From positions 1 to 37,154 of the forward strand of contig NZ_CALWUQ010000014.1 in the NCBI RefSeq assembly GCF_944384695.1: 37,154 nucleotides of DNA, read 5' to 3'. Of this stretch, positions 19,465-27,157 are shown in pieces. A program made the translations under genes and the position numbers. The stretch comes from an uncultured Agathobaculum sp. Its GTDB lineage: Bacteria; Bacillota; Clostridia; Oscillospirales; Butyricicoccaceae. Each line of letters begins with the position of its first letter. Within the stretch, counting starts at the first letter, position 1. Below the pieces are notes generated by a model, which did no database searches, was not told the origin of the DNA, and saw only the letters and a list, made by a program, of their open reading frames with translations.

Positions 19465-20760
19465 ATGCTGGATATCAAATTTGTCCGTCAGAACCCGGAC
19501 GCGGTCAAGGAAAACATCAAGAAGAAATTCCAGGACGAAAAGCTGCCGCTCGTGGATGAGGTCATCGAGTTTGACGCAAAGTTCCGCGCGGCCAAGACCC
19601 GCTGCGACGAGCTGCGCGCACAGCGCAACAAGAAGTCCAAGGAAATCGGCGGTCTGATGGCAAAGGGCCAGAAGGACGAGGCGGAAAAGGTCAAGGCCGA
19701 GGTCAAGGCAATGGCCGATGAGATGGCAAAGCTCGAAGAGGATGAAAAGACCTTCGCAGAGGAAGTCAAAAATCGTATGATGGTCATTCCGAACATCATC
19801 GACCCGTCGGTTCCGATTGGCAAGGACGATTCCGAGAATGTTGAAATCGAAAAGTTCGGTGACCCGTATGTGCCGGATTACGAGATTCCCTACCATGTGG
19901 ATATCATGGAGTCGTTCGACGGCATTGATTTGGATGCTGCCCGCCGCACTTCCGGCAACGGCTTCTATTATCTCAAGGGCGACATCGCGCGCCTGCACTC
20001 GTCCATCCTGTCCTATGCGCGTGACTTCATGATTGACCGCGGCTTTACCTATTATATTCCGCCGTTCATGATTCACGGGGATGTGGTCAAGGGCGTTATG
20101 TCCTTCAAGGAAATGGAAAACATGATGTACAAGATTGAGGGCGAGGATTTGTACCTCATCGGTACGTCCGAGCATTCGATGATTGGCAAGTTCATCGACA
20201 CCATCAACGATGAATCCACCCTGCCGCAGACCCTGACCAGCTACTCGCCCTGCTTCCGTAAGGAAGTCGGTGCGCACGGCATCGAGGAGCGCGGCGTCTA
20301 CCGCATCCATCAGTTTGAGAAGCAGGAGATGGTCGTCGTCTGCAAGCCGGAGGATTCCCCGATGTGGTATGATAAGCTCTGGCAGAACACGGTCGACTTC
20401 TTCCGCACGCTGGATATCCCGGTGCGCACGCTGGAATGCTGCTCGGGCGACTTGGCTGATTTGAAGGTCAAGTCCTGCGACGTAGAAGCATGGTCGCCGC
20501 GCCAGAAGAAGTATTTCGAGGTCGGCTCCTGCTCCAATCTGGGCGACGCACAGGCGCGCCGTCTGGGCATCCGTGTCCGCGCGAAGGACTCGAAGGAGCT
20601 GTACTTTGCGCATACCCTGAACAACACTGTCGTGGCACCCCCGCGCATGCTGATTGCTTTCCTGGAAAATAACCTGCGTGAGGATGGCTCGGTCGCTATC
20701 CCGAAGGTGCTGCAGCCGTATATGGGCGGCATGACCGAGATTCGCAAAAAGGGAGAGTAA
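19465..20760 (+). CDS. serS: Seryl-tRNA synthetase
   Basis: SerRS charges tRNA-Ser. The 431-residue protein has the N-terminal two-helix coiled-coil arm (about 28-108) and a class II core: LIGTSEHSMIG (231-241), motif 2 CFRKEVGAHGIEERGVYRIHQFEK (263-286), EVGSCSNLGDAQARR (352-366) and motif 3 HTLNNTVVAPPRMLIAFLEN (383-402, with Arg394). The last differs from the common bacterial LNGSGLAVGR form. The AAGGAGAAG site is 11 bases upstream. No T-box leader fits in the 29-base gap. It is followed after 4 bases by a thioesterase gene. Confidence 0.96.
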   Translation: MLDIKFVRQNPDAVKENIKKKFQDEKLPLVDEVIEFDAKFRAAKTRCDELRAQRNKKSKEIGGLMAKGQKDEAEKVKAEVKAMADEMAKLEEDEKTFAEEVKNRMMVIPNIIDPSVPIGKDDSENVEIEKFGDPYVPDYEIPYHVDIMESFDGIDLDAARRTSGNGFYYLKGDIARLHSSILSYARDFMIDRGFTYYIPPFMIHGDVVKGVMSFKEMENMMYKIEGEDLYLIGTSEHSMIGKFIDTINDESTLPQTLTSYSPCFRKEVGAHGIEERGVYRIHQFEKQEMVVVCKPEDSPMWYDKLWQNTVDFFRTLDIPVRTLECCSGDLADLKVKSCDVEAWSPRQKKYFEVGSCSNLGDAQARRLGIRVRAKDSKELYFAHTLNNTVVAPPRMLIAFLENNLREDGSVAIPKVLQPYMGGMTEIRKKGE

Positions 20761-20764
20761 AAAT

Positions 20765-21157
20765 ATGGAAATCGGAATCAAGGGCGAGCAGAAGCTCGTC
20801 GTCACGGCTGACAAACTCGCCTGCAATGTCGGCAGCGGTCTGGTTGCGGTCTTTGCCACACCAATGATGATTGCGGCGATTGAGAACACCGCGGCGGGCA
20901 GCGTTGCACCCTATCTGGAAGAGGGCAAGACCACGGTCGGCACGCTGGTGAACGTCAGCCACGTTGCCGCCACGCCCGAGGGGATGGAAGTGCGCATCGA
21001 GACCGAGCTGGTGGAAATCGCGCCAAACGGCAAGATGCTGACCTTCAAGGTCGCGGCTTATGACGAGGCGGGCCTCATCGGTGAGGGTACGCATCAACGC
21101 GCCATCGTTGCCAAGGAGCGCTTTGAGCAGAAGGCACAGGCCAAGAAGAACGCATAA
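20765..21157 (+). CDS. Hotdog-fold thioesterase, fluoroacetyl-CoA thioesterase (FlK)-like
   Basis: A 130-residue hotdog-fold protein of the FlK-like thioesterase family. Thr32 (FATP), Glu40 (AAIENTA) and His66 (NVSHVAATP) have exactly the spacing of the catalytic Thr42, Glu50 and His76 of Streptomyces cattleya FlK, and the C-terminal GLIGEGTHQRAIV is the family hallmark. FlK hydrolyses fluoroacetyl-CoA; most homologues probably act on other acyl-CoAs, so the substrate is unknown here. It starts 4 bases after serS and is ended by a strong terminator. Confidence 0.85.
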   Translation: MEIGIKGEQKLVVTADKLACNVGSGLVAVFATPMMIAAIENTAAGSVAPYLEEGKTTVGTLVNVSHVAATPEGMEVRIETELVEIAPNGKMLTFKVAAYDEAGLIGEGTHQRAIVAKERFEQKAQAKKNA

Positions 21158-21162
21158 AAAAG

Positions 21163-21186
21163 GGCGGGGGAGACCCCGCCTTTTTT
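21163..21186 (+). terminator. Intrinsic terminator after the thioesterase gene
   Basis: GGCGGGG (21163-21169) pairs with CCCCGCC (21174-21180), loop GAGA, followed by six T. An A-run precedes the stem. It closes the parA-parB-serS-thioesterase unit. Confidence 0.9.
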
Positions 21187-21201
21187 GATAGGGAGTGAAA
21201 T

Positions 21202-21822
21202 ATGGAAAAGAACATATACCGCTATGGAAAAACGGAAACCGAATATCTCATATCACGCGACCCGGTTTTGGGGAAAGCAATCCGGCGCATCGGCCATATT
21301 GAGCGCGCGGTCATTCCTGAGCTGTTTGCAGCGCTCATCAACTCGATTGCAGGACAGCAGATTTCAGGCAAGGCGTTGGCGACCGTGTGGGCGCGGCTTT
21401 GTGAGCGTCTGGGAGAAATCACACCGGAAACCGTACTTGCAGCAGGGGAAGAAGGGCTGCGCGCGTGCGGCCTGTCCGGTCGGAAAGCGGGCTATATGCT
21501 TGCTGCGGCGCGCGCCGTACAGGATGGGACGCTGCCCATCCACAGCCTTGTGGACAAATCCGATGAAGAGATTATCAAAATCCTGACTGCGCTGCCCGGC
21601 GTTGGTCGGTGGACAGCAGAAATGCTGCTGATTTTCTCGCTGGAGCGGCCCGATGTGCTGGCGTTTGACGATTTCGGCATCCGCAAAGGATTGTGCCGCC
21701 TATACGGTTTGGAGGAGCTGACCCATGCGCAGTTTGAGCAATACCGTGCGCGGTATTCGCCTTACGCAACGGTCGCGGGCCTGTACCTGTGGGAAATTGC
21801 AGCGGAAAAAAAGGACGGCTGA
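21202..21822 (+). CDS. DNA-3-methyladenine glycosylase (AlkA-type HhH-GPD)
   Basis: A 206-residue HhH-GPD base-excision glycosylase that removes alkylated purines. The helix-hairpin-helix is LPGVGRWTAEML (131-142) and the catalytic aspartate is in LAFDDFGIRKG (Asp157 by alignment to AlkA Asp238). It lacks the N-terminal TBP-like domain of E. coli AlkA, as many Gram-positive homologues do. GGGAGTG precedes the ATG. Its 3' end runs antisense to the open frame of a truncated SGNH hydrolase gene, and its stop codon lies inside a hairpin that works as a terminator on the other strand. Confidence 0.9.
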   Translation: MEKNIYRYGKTETEYLISRDPVLGKAIRRIGHIERAVIPELFAALINSIAGQQISGKALATVWARLCERLGEITPETVLAAGEEGLRACGLSGRKAGYMLAAARAVQDGTLPIHSLVDKSDEEIIKILTALPGVGRWTAEMLLIFSLERPDVLAFDDFGIRKGLCRLYGLEELTHAQFEQYRARYSPYATVAGLYLWEIAAEKKDG

Positions 21823-21830
21823 TGCCGTCC
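21806..21830 (-). terminator. Minus-strand intrinsic terminator at the end of the SGNH remnant
   Basis: On the minus strand GGACGGC-ATCA-GCCGTCC (21813-21830) is followed by seven T (complement of the A-run 21806-21812). It overlaps the stop codon of the glycosylase gene. On the plus strand no T-run follows, so it acts on leftward transcripts only. Confidence 0.8.
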
Positions 21831-22051
21831 AGCGGCCGCAGCGCGTCGAGCTGGCGCATAAGCAAATCGAGCAGATAAGGCGTATGCGGGATTTCCCGTC
21901 CGATTTCCCCAAGGTTGTGGATAACCCATGCGCCGGATTGTGCAAGGCGTGACGTCCAGCGCGTTCCATCTGGATAGCGTCCGCCAAACGCGCCGCGCGG
22001 GTCATAGCCATAGGTATTGGAATCGCCCAGACACAGGATGGTTTTCGGCAT
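21827..22051 (-). pseudogene. SGNH/GDSL hydrolase, 3'-truncated
   Basis: The ATG at 22051, with AAGGAGG 8 bases upstream, opens a frame that begins like a GDSL-family esterase: MPKTILCLGDSNTYGYDPRG, with the nucleophile Ser11 in GDS, then GGRYPDGTRWTSRLA. Similarity ends at about residue 75 (LDALRPLD), just before the expected VIMLGTND block. From there the frame enters a terminator hairpin and then antisense to the glycosylase (it stays open to 21575). The catalytic Asp/His part and oxyanion Asn are missing, so it cannot be a working hydrolase. I infer a deletion that joined its 5' third to the glycosylase end. Confidence 0.8.
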
Positions 22052-22121
22052 GGCGCGCCTCCTTATAGCTGATACAAATAGATGGTATCCGTCCAGTACA
22101 ATATAGCGCATACCATGGCAA

Positions 22122-22158
22122 AAAACAAATCCGGACACCCAGTTTCAGAGGTGTCCGG
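22122..22158 (-). terminator. Terminator of tRNA-Leu
   Basis: On the minus strand CCGGACACC (22150-22158) and GGTGTCCGG (22131-22139) form a perfect 9-bp stem with a 10-base loop, followed by ATTTGTTTTTT. The plus-strand tail (ATTTGTTT) is also T-rich, so it may act in both directions and close the glycosylase transcript. Confidence 0.9.
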
Positions 22159-22170
22159 ATTTGTTTGCAT

Positions 22171-22255
22171 TGGTACGGGTAGTGGGGGTCGAACCCACAC
22201 GCCTTGCGGCACAGGAACCTAAATCCTGCACGTCTGCCAATTCCGCCATACCCGC
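22171..22255 (-). tRNA. trnL-UAG: tRNA-Leu (anticodon UAG)
   Basis: The 85-base minus-strand sequence folds as a class II tRNA: acceptor GCGGGTA/TACCCGT, anticodon stem CAGGA/TCCTG with loop TTTAGGT (anticodon UAG), a variable arm GCC-GCAA-GGC, T arm GTGGG-TTCGACC-CCCAC, and an encoded CCA end. It reads CUA and probably other CUN leucine codons. Confidence 0.97.
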
Positions 22256-22282
22256 GCGTCGATACAAAAAAGACGTAACACA

Positions 22283-22311
22283 AGTATACCCATTTCAAGC
22301 GCTCTTGTCAA
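22283..22311 (-). promoter_or_regulatory. tRNA-Leu promoter
   Basis: On the minus strand a perfect TTGACA (22306-22311) and TATACT (22283-22288) are spaced by 17 bases, about 28 bases before the tRNA. Confidence 0.9.
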
Positions 22312-22419
22312 TCGAAATCGTGAGAAAGAGAGGGCGGCGGGCACAGCATTTTGACGCAGAAAAGCCGTGTGATACGGATAAAAATTATACAATTTCCAGT
22401 ACCAAACGAAGCTGATTTG

Positions 22420-22428
22420 TGCTATACT
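22420..22428 (+). promoter_or_regulatory. Extended -10 promoter of the lipoprotein/two-component cluster
   Basis: TGCTATACT is an extended -10 element 43 bases before the lipoprotein start. No good -35 hexamer is present at 17 bases, which is common for extended -10 promoters. Confidence 0.55.
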
Positions 22429-22470
22429 GAATTTGTATATCTGTTGCAGTATTATGAATGGGAGAAATCC

Positions 22471-23805
22471 ATGAAACCGATTCGCATGCTTTCCGTACTG
22501 CTGGCTTTGCTGGTGCTCAGCGGCTGTACGTTTCCGTCGGGCGACGACCTTCTCGCCGCGCCCAAATCGTCGACAAACTATCAAACCTTGCAGGCGGAGC
22601 TGGAGAAACTGATAGCTTCCGGTATCTCCTATACCGCGCCTGTGGAGGGTGAAAACCGTTCCTCCATTCAGCTGATTGATTTGGACAACGACGGTGTGGA
22701 GGAAGCCATCTCCTTTTTCCGGGGCGCTTCCTCGGCAACCAGCAACGATTTTAAAGTATATGTTTACCGCAAGCAGGATGACCGCTATGTGAGCACCGGC
22801 TCGATTGAGGGCACAGGCACAGCGATTCAGTCGGTGGATTATCCGGTGATTACGCCGGATGGCCGCCGCGGTATGGTCATCACATGGCGGCTTTCCTCGG
22901 ACGGTACGGGCGCGCTGACCATGTGCGATTTCAGCAGCGACTGTGAGCCGGGCGTGCTGCTCGAGACCGAGTATTCCGCCATGGAGCTGACCGATATGAC
23001 CGGCGACGGCGCAAAGGATTTGCTGCTGCTGGCCACCGCGCCCCAAGGCAAGCGCGTGGCGCGGCTGTACCAGTACGAAAACGGCAGTTTGTCGATGGTT
23101 GGCGAAGCGTCCACCAGCGCGGAGACGGTCTCGGTCGAGCGTATGCAGACCGGCCATGTGCTGGGCGATTATACGGCGGTATTTGCCGAAGAAAAAATGG
23201 CAAGCGGCGTGGGCCTGACGACCGATATTTTTGTATATGCCGACCAGACCCTGCTGAATCTGGCGCTGGACGGTGAGGACTCGGTCACCCGCAGCACCTA
23301 TCGTCCGGTATCGGTCTATGCGACCGATATTAACAGCGACGGCGTGACCGAGCTGCCGCGCGCGGTGCTCATGGCAGGCTATACGGATGCCGCGGCGAGC
23401 GACGCGGTATTTATGCTCGACTGGTATGCCTACAGCGTGGACGAGGCCCCCGTTCTGGTGACGACCACCTATCAGAATATTTCGGATGCGTGGAGCCTGC
23501 TGATCGATCCCACGTGGCATGACCGTGTCACAGCAACCAAAACGACCGACAGTGGTCTGAGCGCTGTGACGTTTTCAGAATATGTCGGCAGAGGCGGACA
23601 GATTCCGCTGTTCACCATTTATTGCGCGACCGGCTCCAACCGGGATTACTATGCAGGCCGTACCGATTTGTTACAGCTCGGTCAGACGGCGCAGGCGGTG
23701 TATTTCGCGCGCATCGCGGACGAAGCGGAGCAAAGCTCGCTGCAAATCAGTGCGGAAGAGCTGCAAAATCGTTTTTCGCTCGTCAAACAGGATTGGAATA
23801 ACTGA
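22471..23805 (+). CDS. Lipoprotein with FG-GAP/EF-hand-like repeats, unknown function
   Basis: The 444-residue protein starts MKPIRMLSVLLALLVLSGCT: a short basic n-region, hydrophobic core and lipobox LSGC with Cys19, so it is an exported lipoprotein. The body carries three Asp-rich loops, DLDNDGVEEA, DMTGDGAKDLLLL and DINSDGVTEL, of the kind found in FG-GAP/VCBS beta-propeller repeats that often bind calcium. No enzyme motif was recognised. I chose ATG 22471 (GGGAG upstream) over an earlier in-frame start that would put the signal peptide inside the protein. The response regulator gene starts 26 bases downstream, so the lipoprotein is likely part of the same transcript and may act with the sensor kinase. 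Confidence 0.82.
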   Translation: MKPIRMLSVLLALLVLSGCTFPSGDDLLAAPKSSTNYQTLQAELEKLIASGISYTAPVEGENRSSIQLIDLDNDGVEEAISFFRGASSATSNDFKVYVYRKQDDRYVSTGSIEGTGTAIQSVDYPVITPDGRRGMVITWRLSSDGTGALTMCDFSSDCEPGVLLETEYSAMELTDMTGDGAKDLLLLATAPQGKRVARLYQYENGSLSMVGEASTSAETVSVERMQTGHVLGDYTAVFAEEKMASGVGLTTDIFVYADQTLLNLALDGEDSVTRSTYRPVSVYATDINSDGVTELPRAVLMAGYTDAAASDAVFMLDWYAYSVDEAPVLVTTTYQNISDAWSLLIDPTWHDRVTATKTTDSGLSAVTFSEYVGRGGQIPLFTIYCATGSNRDYYAGRTDLLQLGQTAQAVYFARIADEAEQSSLQISAEELQNRFSLVKQDWNN

Positions 23806-23831
23806 GGTTTGTAATAAAAGGAGGACTATCC

Positions 23832-24521
23832 ATGAAGCGTAAGATACTGGTATTGGAAGATGAGGAAAATATCCGCTCGTTTTTGGTGCTCAACCTCAAG
23901 CGCAGCGGTTACGAAGTGATAGAAGCGGAAACCGGTGAGCAGGCGCTGGAGAAATACCATGCCAATCAGGATATCGCGGTTGCGGTGCTGGACGTTATGC
24001 TGCCCGGTATCGACGGCTATGAGGTTTGCCGCGCCATGCGCGCTGCGGGTTATGCGGCAGGCGTCATCATGCTGACCGCCCGCACGCAGGAGGCCGACAA
24101 GGTGACCGGCCTGATGAACGGTGCGGACGATTATGTGACCAAGCCGTTTTCGGTCATCGAGCTGGCCGCACGTGTGGACGCGCTGTACCGCCGCGTGTCC
24201 GGTTCGCCCTTCTCGGAGGAGGACGTCATCAAGTCCGGTCCGTTCAAGCTCAACCTGCGCGCGCGCGAGGTGCTCAAGAACGGCATAAAGATTGAGCTGA
24301 CGCAGATTGAGTATGGCCTTTTGAAGGCGTTTATGGAGAATATCGGCAAGGCGCTTTCGCGCGACGAGCTGCTGGAGATGGTGTGGGGCCATCACTATGT
24401 GGGCGAGCTGAAAATCGTGGACGTCAATATCCGCCGTCTGCGCATCAAGATTGAGGACGATCCGGCTGAGCCGACGCACATCGTCACCGTGCGCGGCTAC
24501 GGCTATATGTGGGAAGGCTGA
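23832..24521 (+). CDS. Response regulator, OmpR/PhoB family
   Basis: A 229-residue two-domain regulator: receiver with acidic pocket Glu9-Asp10, phosphoacceptor Asp54 (VAVLDVMLPG) and Lys in VTKPFS (about 106), then a winged-helix DNA-binding domain (about 135-229) ending HIVTVRGYGYMWEG. AAAGGAGG lies before the ATG. It is followed by the cognate histidine kinase after 61 bases. The target genes are unknown; the adjacent lipoprotein is a candidate. Confidence 0.94.
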   Translation: MKRKILVLEDEENIRSFLVLNLKRSGYEVIEAETGEQALEKYHANQDIAVAVLDVMLPGIDGYEVCRAMRAAGYAAGVIMLTARTQEADKVTGLMNGADDYVTKPFSVIELAARVDALYRRVSGSPFSEEDVIKSGPFKLNLRAREVLKNGIKIELTQIEYGLLKAFMENIGKALSRDELLEMVWGHHYVGELKIVDVNIRRLRIKIEDDPAEPTHIVTVRGYGYMWEG

Positions 24522-24582
24522 TTCGGCCTTCCCGCGGCGTTTTGCCGCCTGAAAACCGGCATTTTGCAGAAAGGCCCCTGTT

Positions 24583-26136
24583 ATGAATTATCACAAACAA
24601 AAGAAAAAGCCTGAAGTGCCGCCGCAGCCGGCCGTACCTAAGGTGCTGCACTCTCCGGGCGGTATCAAGGGACGCTGGATGATGAACTCGCTGTCGTTCG
24701 TGCTCGTTATCCTTGCGGTCGTGATGATCCTGATATCCGTCGGCATATCGGGCTATTATTATGCGACCGTGCGGGATAATCTGGTATCCCGCGCCACCAC
24801 CGCGGCGGATACCTTCCGCAAGTATTTCACCGAAACCTACGACCAGTTTTATACACAGGCGGAATCGACCGTGACGACCTTTCAGGAGCAGGATAAGCTG
24901 GAGCAGCAATTCCTCGACTCGACCGGCCGCATCCTGCTGTCCACTTCGGGCCTGTCGGGCGGCGGCATGGCCTCGACTGAGGACGCCACGCAGGCGCTTG
25001 CCACACAAAAGACCGCGGTGTATACCGGCCGCGACCCGCTTTCAGGCGAACGGGTGATGAGCGTGACCGCGCCGCTCTTGTCCGCGCGCGGTGATTTGAT
25101 TGGCGGGGTGCGGTTCATCACCTCGCTGCGCATCGTCGAGCGGCAAATCTGGATTATCATCGGCATTGCGCTGCTGGCGTGCTTTGTGTTTCTGGTGCTG
25201 GTGGTTGCATCCAACAGCTACTTTGTCAAGTCGATTGTCGACCCAGTGCTCAAAATCAACACCATTGCCAAGGAAATTGCAGCGGGACGCTACGGCGTGC
25301 GCCTGCAAAAAACCTATGACGATGAGATTGGCGAATTGTGCGACACCATCAATTATATGTCGGATGAAATCAGCCGCGCCGAGCGCATGAAGAATGATTT
25401 TATTTCCTCGGTGTCGCATGAGCTGCGCACACCGCTGACCGCCATCGGCGGCTGGAGCGAAACGCTGCTTGCCGGCGGCGGCGAGGACCCGGAGGAGGTC
25501 ATGCAGGGCTTGACCATCATCCAGAAGGAATCCAACCGCCTGACCCGCATGGTCGAGGAGCTGCTGGACTTTGCCCGCATCGAGTCGGGCCGCATGAAGC
25601 TCGAGGTCGAGCTATTCGATTTGTCCATTGAGCTGTACGAAGCGGTATACATGTATGAAAATCTGCTGCACAAGAGCGGCATCAAACTCAATTATGACGA
25701 GGATGTGGACGCCAATTATTATATCAACGGCGACCGCCACCGCATGAAGCAGGTGTTCCTGAACATTCTGGACAATGCCGCAAAGTACGGCGGCGACGGC
25801 AAGAAAATCGACATCACTCTGCGGCGCGACGGCGGCAAGGTGGTAGCAAGCGTGCGCGACTACGGTCAGGGCATCCCCGAGGCCGAGCTGCCCTTCGTCA
25901 AGGAGAAATTCTATAAAGGCTCGTCCAAGCAGCGCGGCAGCGGCATTGGCCTTGCCGTGACCGATGAAATCGTGTCGCTGCACGGCGGCACACTGGATAT
26001 CGCGTCCACGCTGGGCGCGGGCACGACCGTGACGGTCACACTGCCCGCCGCTGAAGCCGAGGAAGCGCTCGGCATCACGGGCGCAATCCCGAAAATCCCG
26101 GATAATCCCTATACCCCCGAAGGAGATAACCCATGA
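24583..26136 (+). CDS. Sensor histidine kinase with HAMP domain
   Basis: A 517-residue membrane kinase: proline-rich cytoplasmic N-terminus, TM1 (about 34-58), an extracellular sensor region of about 130 residues with a dCache/sCache-like segment (LDSTGRILLSTSG...VTAPLLSARGDLIGGVRFI), TM2 (about 189-210), HAMP (about 211-263), the H box SVSHELRTPL with His279, N box LNILDNAAKYGG (Asn398), G1 DYGQGIP and G2 GSGIGLAV. A 40-residue tail follows the ATPase domain. Its stop overlaps the DUF1385 gene start (ATGA, 26133-26136). The signal sensed is unknown. Confidence 0.94.
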   Translation: MNYHKQKKKPEVPPQPAVPKVLHSPGGIKGRWMMNSLSFVLVILAVVMILISVGISGYYYATVRDNLVSRATTAADTFRKYFTETYDQFYTQAESTVTTFQEQDKLEQQFLDSTGRILLSTSGLSGGGMASTEDATQALATQKTAVYTGRDPLSGERVMSVTAPLLSARGDLIGGVRFITSLRIVERQIWIIIGIALLACFVFLVLVVASNSYFVKSIVDPVLKINTIAKEIAAGRYGVRLQKTYDDEIGELCDTINYMSDEISRAERMKNDFISSVSHELRTPLTAIGGWSETLLAGGGEDPEEVMQGLTIIQKESNRLTRMVEELLDFARIESGRMKLEVELFDLSIELYEAVYMYENLLHKSGIKLNYDEDVDANYYINGDRHRMKQVFLNILDNAAKYGGDGKKIDITLRRDGGKVVASVRDYGQGIPEAELPFVKEKFYKGSSKQRGSGIGLAVTDEIVSLHGGTLDIASTLGAGTTVTVTLPAAEAEEALGITGAIPKIPDNPYTPEGDNP

Positions 26137-27068
26137 CAACGCAAAAGAAAACCACCATCGGCGGGCAGGCCATCATCGAGGGCATCGTTATGAAAGGCCC
26201 GAAAAAGACCTGCACGGTCGTGCGCCGCGCCAATGGCGAACTGGTGACAAAGGAAGAGGATGCGCATCAGCCGTCCGCTTTGTGGAAAAAGCCTGTGCTG
26301 CGCGGTGCTTACGGCCTGTTCATGGCCATGAAGGACGGCATCCAGGCCATCAATTATTCGGCGTCCTTTTTTGAGGATGAGGAGGCCGATGTCCCGCCCT
26401 CCAAGTTTGAGCTGTGGGTGGAAGAGAAGTTCGGCTCGGAAGGGCTGGATAAATTCATTCTCGGTATCTCGACCGTTATCGGCATCGCGCTGCCGGTCGC
26501 GCTGTTCCTGCTGCTGCCGAGCTTTCTCGGCGGCTTCGTGCCGGAGGGCTGGGGCGTACTTGCCCGCAATGTGCTCGAGGGCATCGTGCGCGTTATCATC
26601 TTTTTGATTTTCATGTGGTCGGTGTCGCACATGAAGGACATCCGCCGCACCTTTGAGTACCACGGCGCAGAGCATAAAACCATTTTCTGCTATGAGGCAG
26701 GTGAGGAGCTGACGGTGGAAAACGTGCGCCGTCAGAAAAAATACCATCCCCGCTGCGGCACGAGCTTCATGTTTGTGCTGATTATTATTGCGACCATCGT
26801 TTCGTCCATTGTGTTTTCCATCATCGACATCACCAACCCGTTTTTGCGTATGCTGGCGCATTTGATTCTGCTGCCGTTGGTGGTCGGCATCAGCTATGAG
26901 TTCAACCGCTATGCGGGGCGGTCGGAAAGTCTGGTATCGCGTGCGCTGCGCTGGCCCGGCCTGATGATTCAGCACCTGACCGTGTTCGAGCCGGACGACT
27001 CCATGATTGAGGTCGCGATTACCGGCATGAAGGCGGTTATTCCGGACGACGGCTCGGATAACTGGTAA
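26133..27068 (+). CDS. DUF1385 membrane protein (YqhQ family)
   Basis: A 311-residue protein with the hallmark start IGGQAIIEGIVMKGP (9-23) and the conserved EYHGAEHKTIFCYEAGEELTVENVR and KKYHPRCGTSF motifs of DUF1385. Four membrane segments lie near 107-130, 144-165, 212-232 and 238-256. No biochemical function is established for the family. In Clostridia it usually stands before prmC, as here (90 bases downstream). The overlap with the kinase gene suggests cotranscription with the two-component system. Confidence 0.9.
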   Translation: MTTQKKTTIGGQAIIEGIVMKGPKKTCTVVRRANGELVTKEEDAHQPSALWKKPVLRGAYGLFMAMKDGIQAINYSASFFEDEEADVPPSKFELWVEEKFGSEGLDKFILGISTVIGIALPVALFLLLPSFLGGFVPEGWGVLARNVLEGIVRVIIFLIFMWSVSHMKDIRRTFEYHGAEHKTIFCYEAGEELTVENVRRQKKYHPRCGTSFMFVLIIIATIVSSIVFSIIDITNPFLRMLAHLILLPLVVGISYEFNRYAGRSESLVSRALRWPGLMIQHLTVFEPDDSMIEVAITGMKAVIPDDGSDNW

Positions 27069-27157
27069 ACGCGCTGGCCCAAGGCGACGGGAGCCACCCC
27101 GAGGGGAGGGGGCAACTTTATCCTGCGCGCCCATTTCACAAGAAGAGGTGACCTTGT

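Noticed and set aside
21185..21586. An alternative frame over the glycosylase start, suggesting a frameshift
   Set aside because: The 206-residue glycosylase frame is complete with all motifs; the other frame has no recognisable content.
27086..27116. GC-rich inverted repeat CCACCCC...GGGGAGG between the DUF1385 gene and prmC
   Set aside because: Stem is short (four to five pairs) and no T-run follows. It may be a dispersed-repeat remnant, but I cannot show that from one copy.
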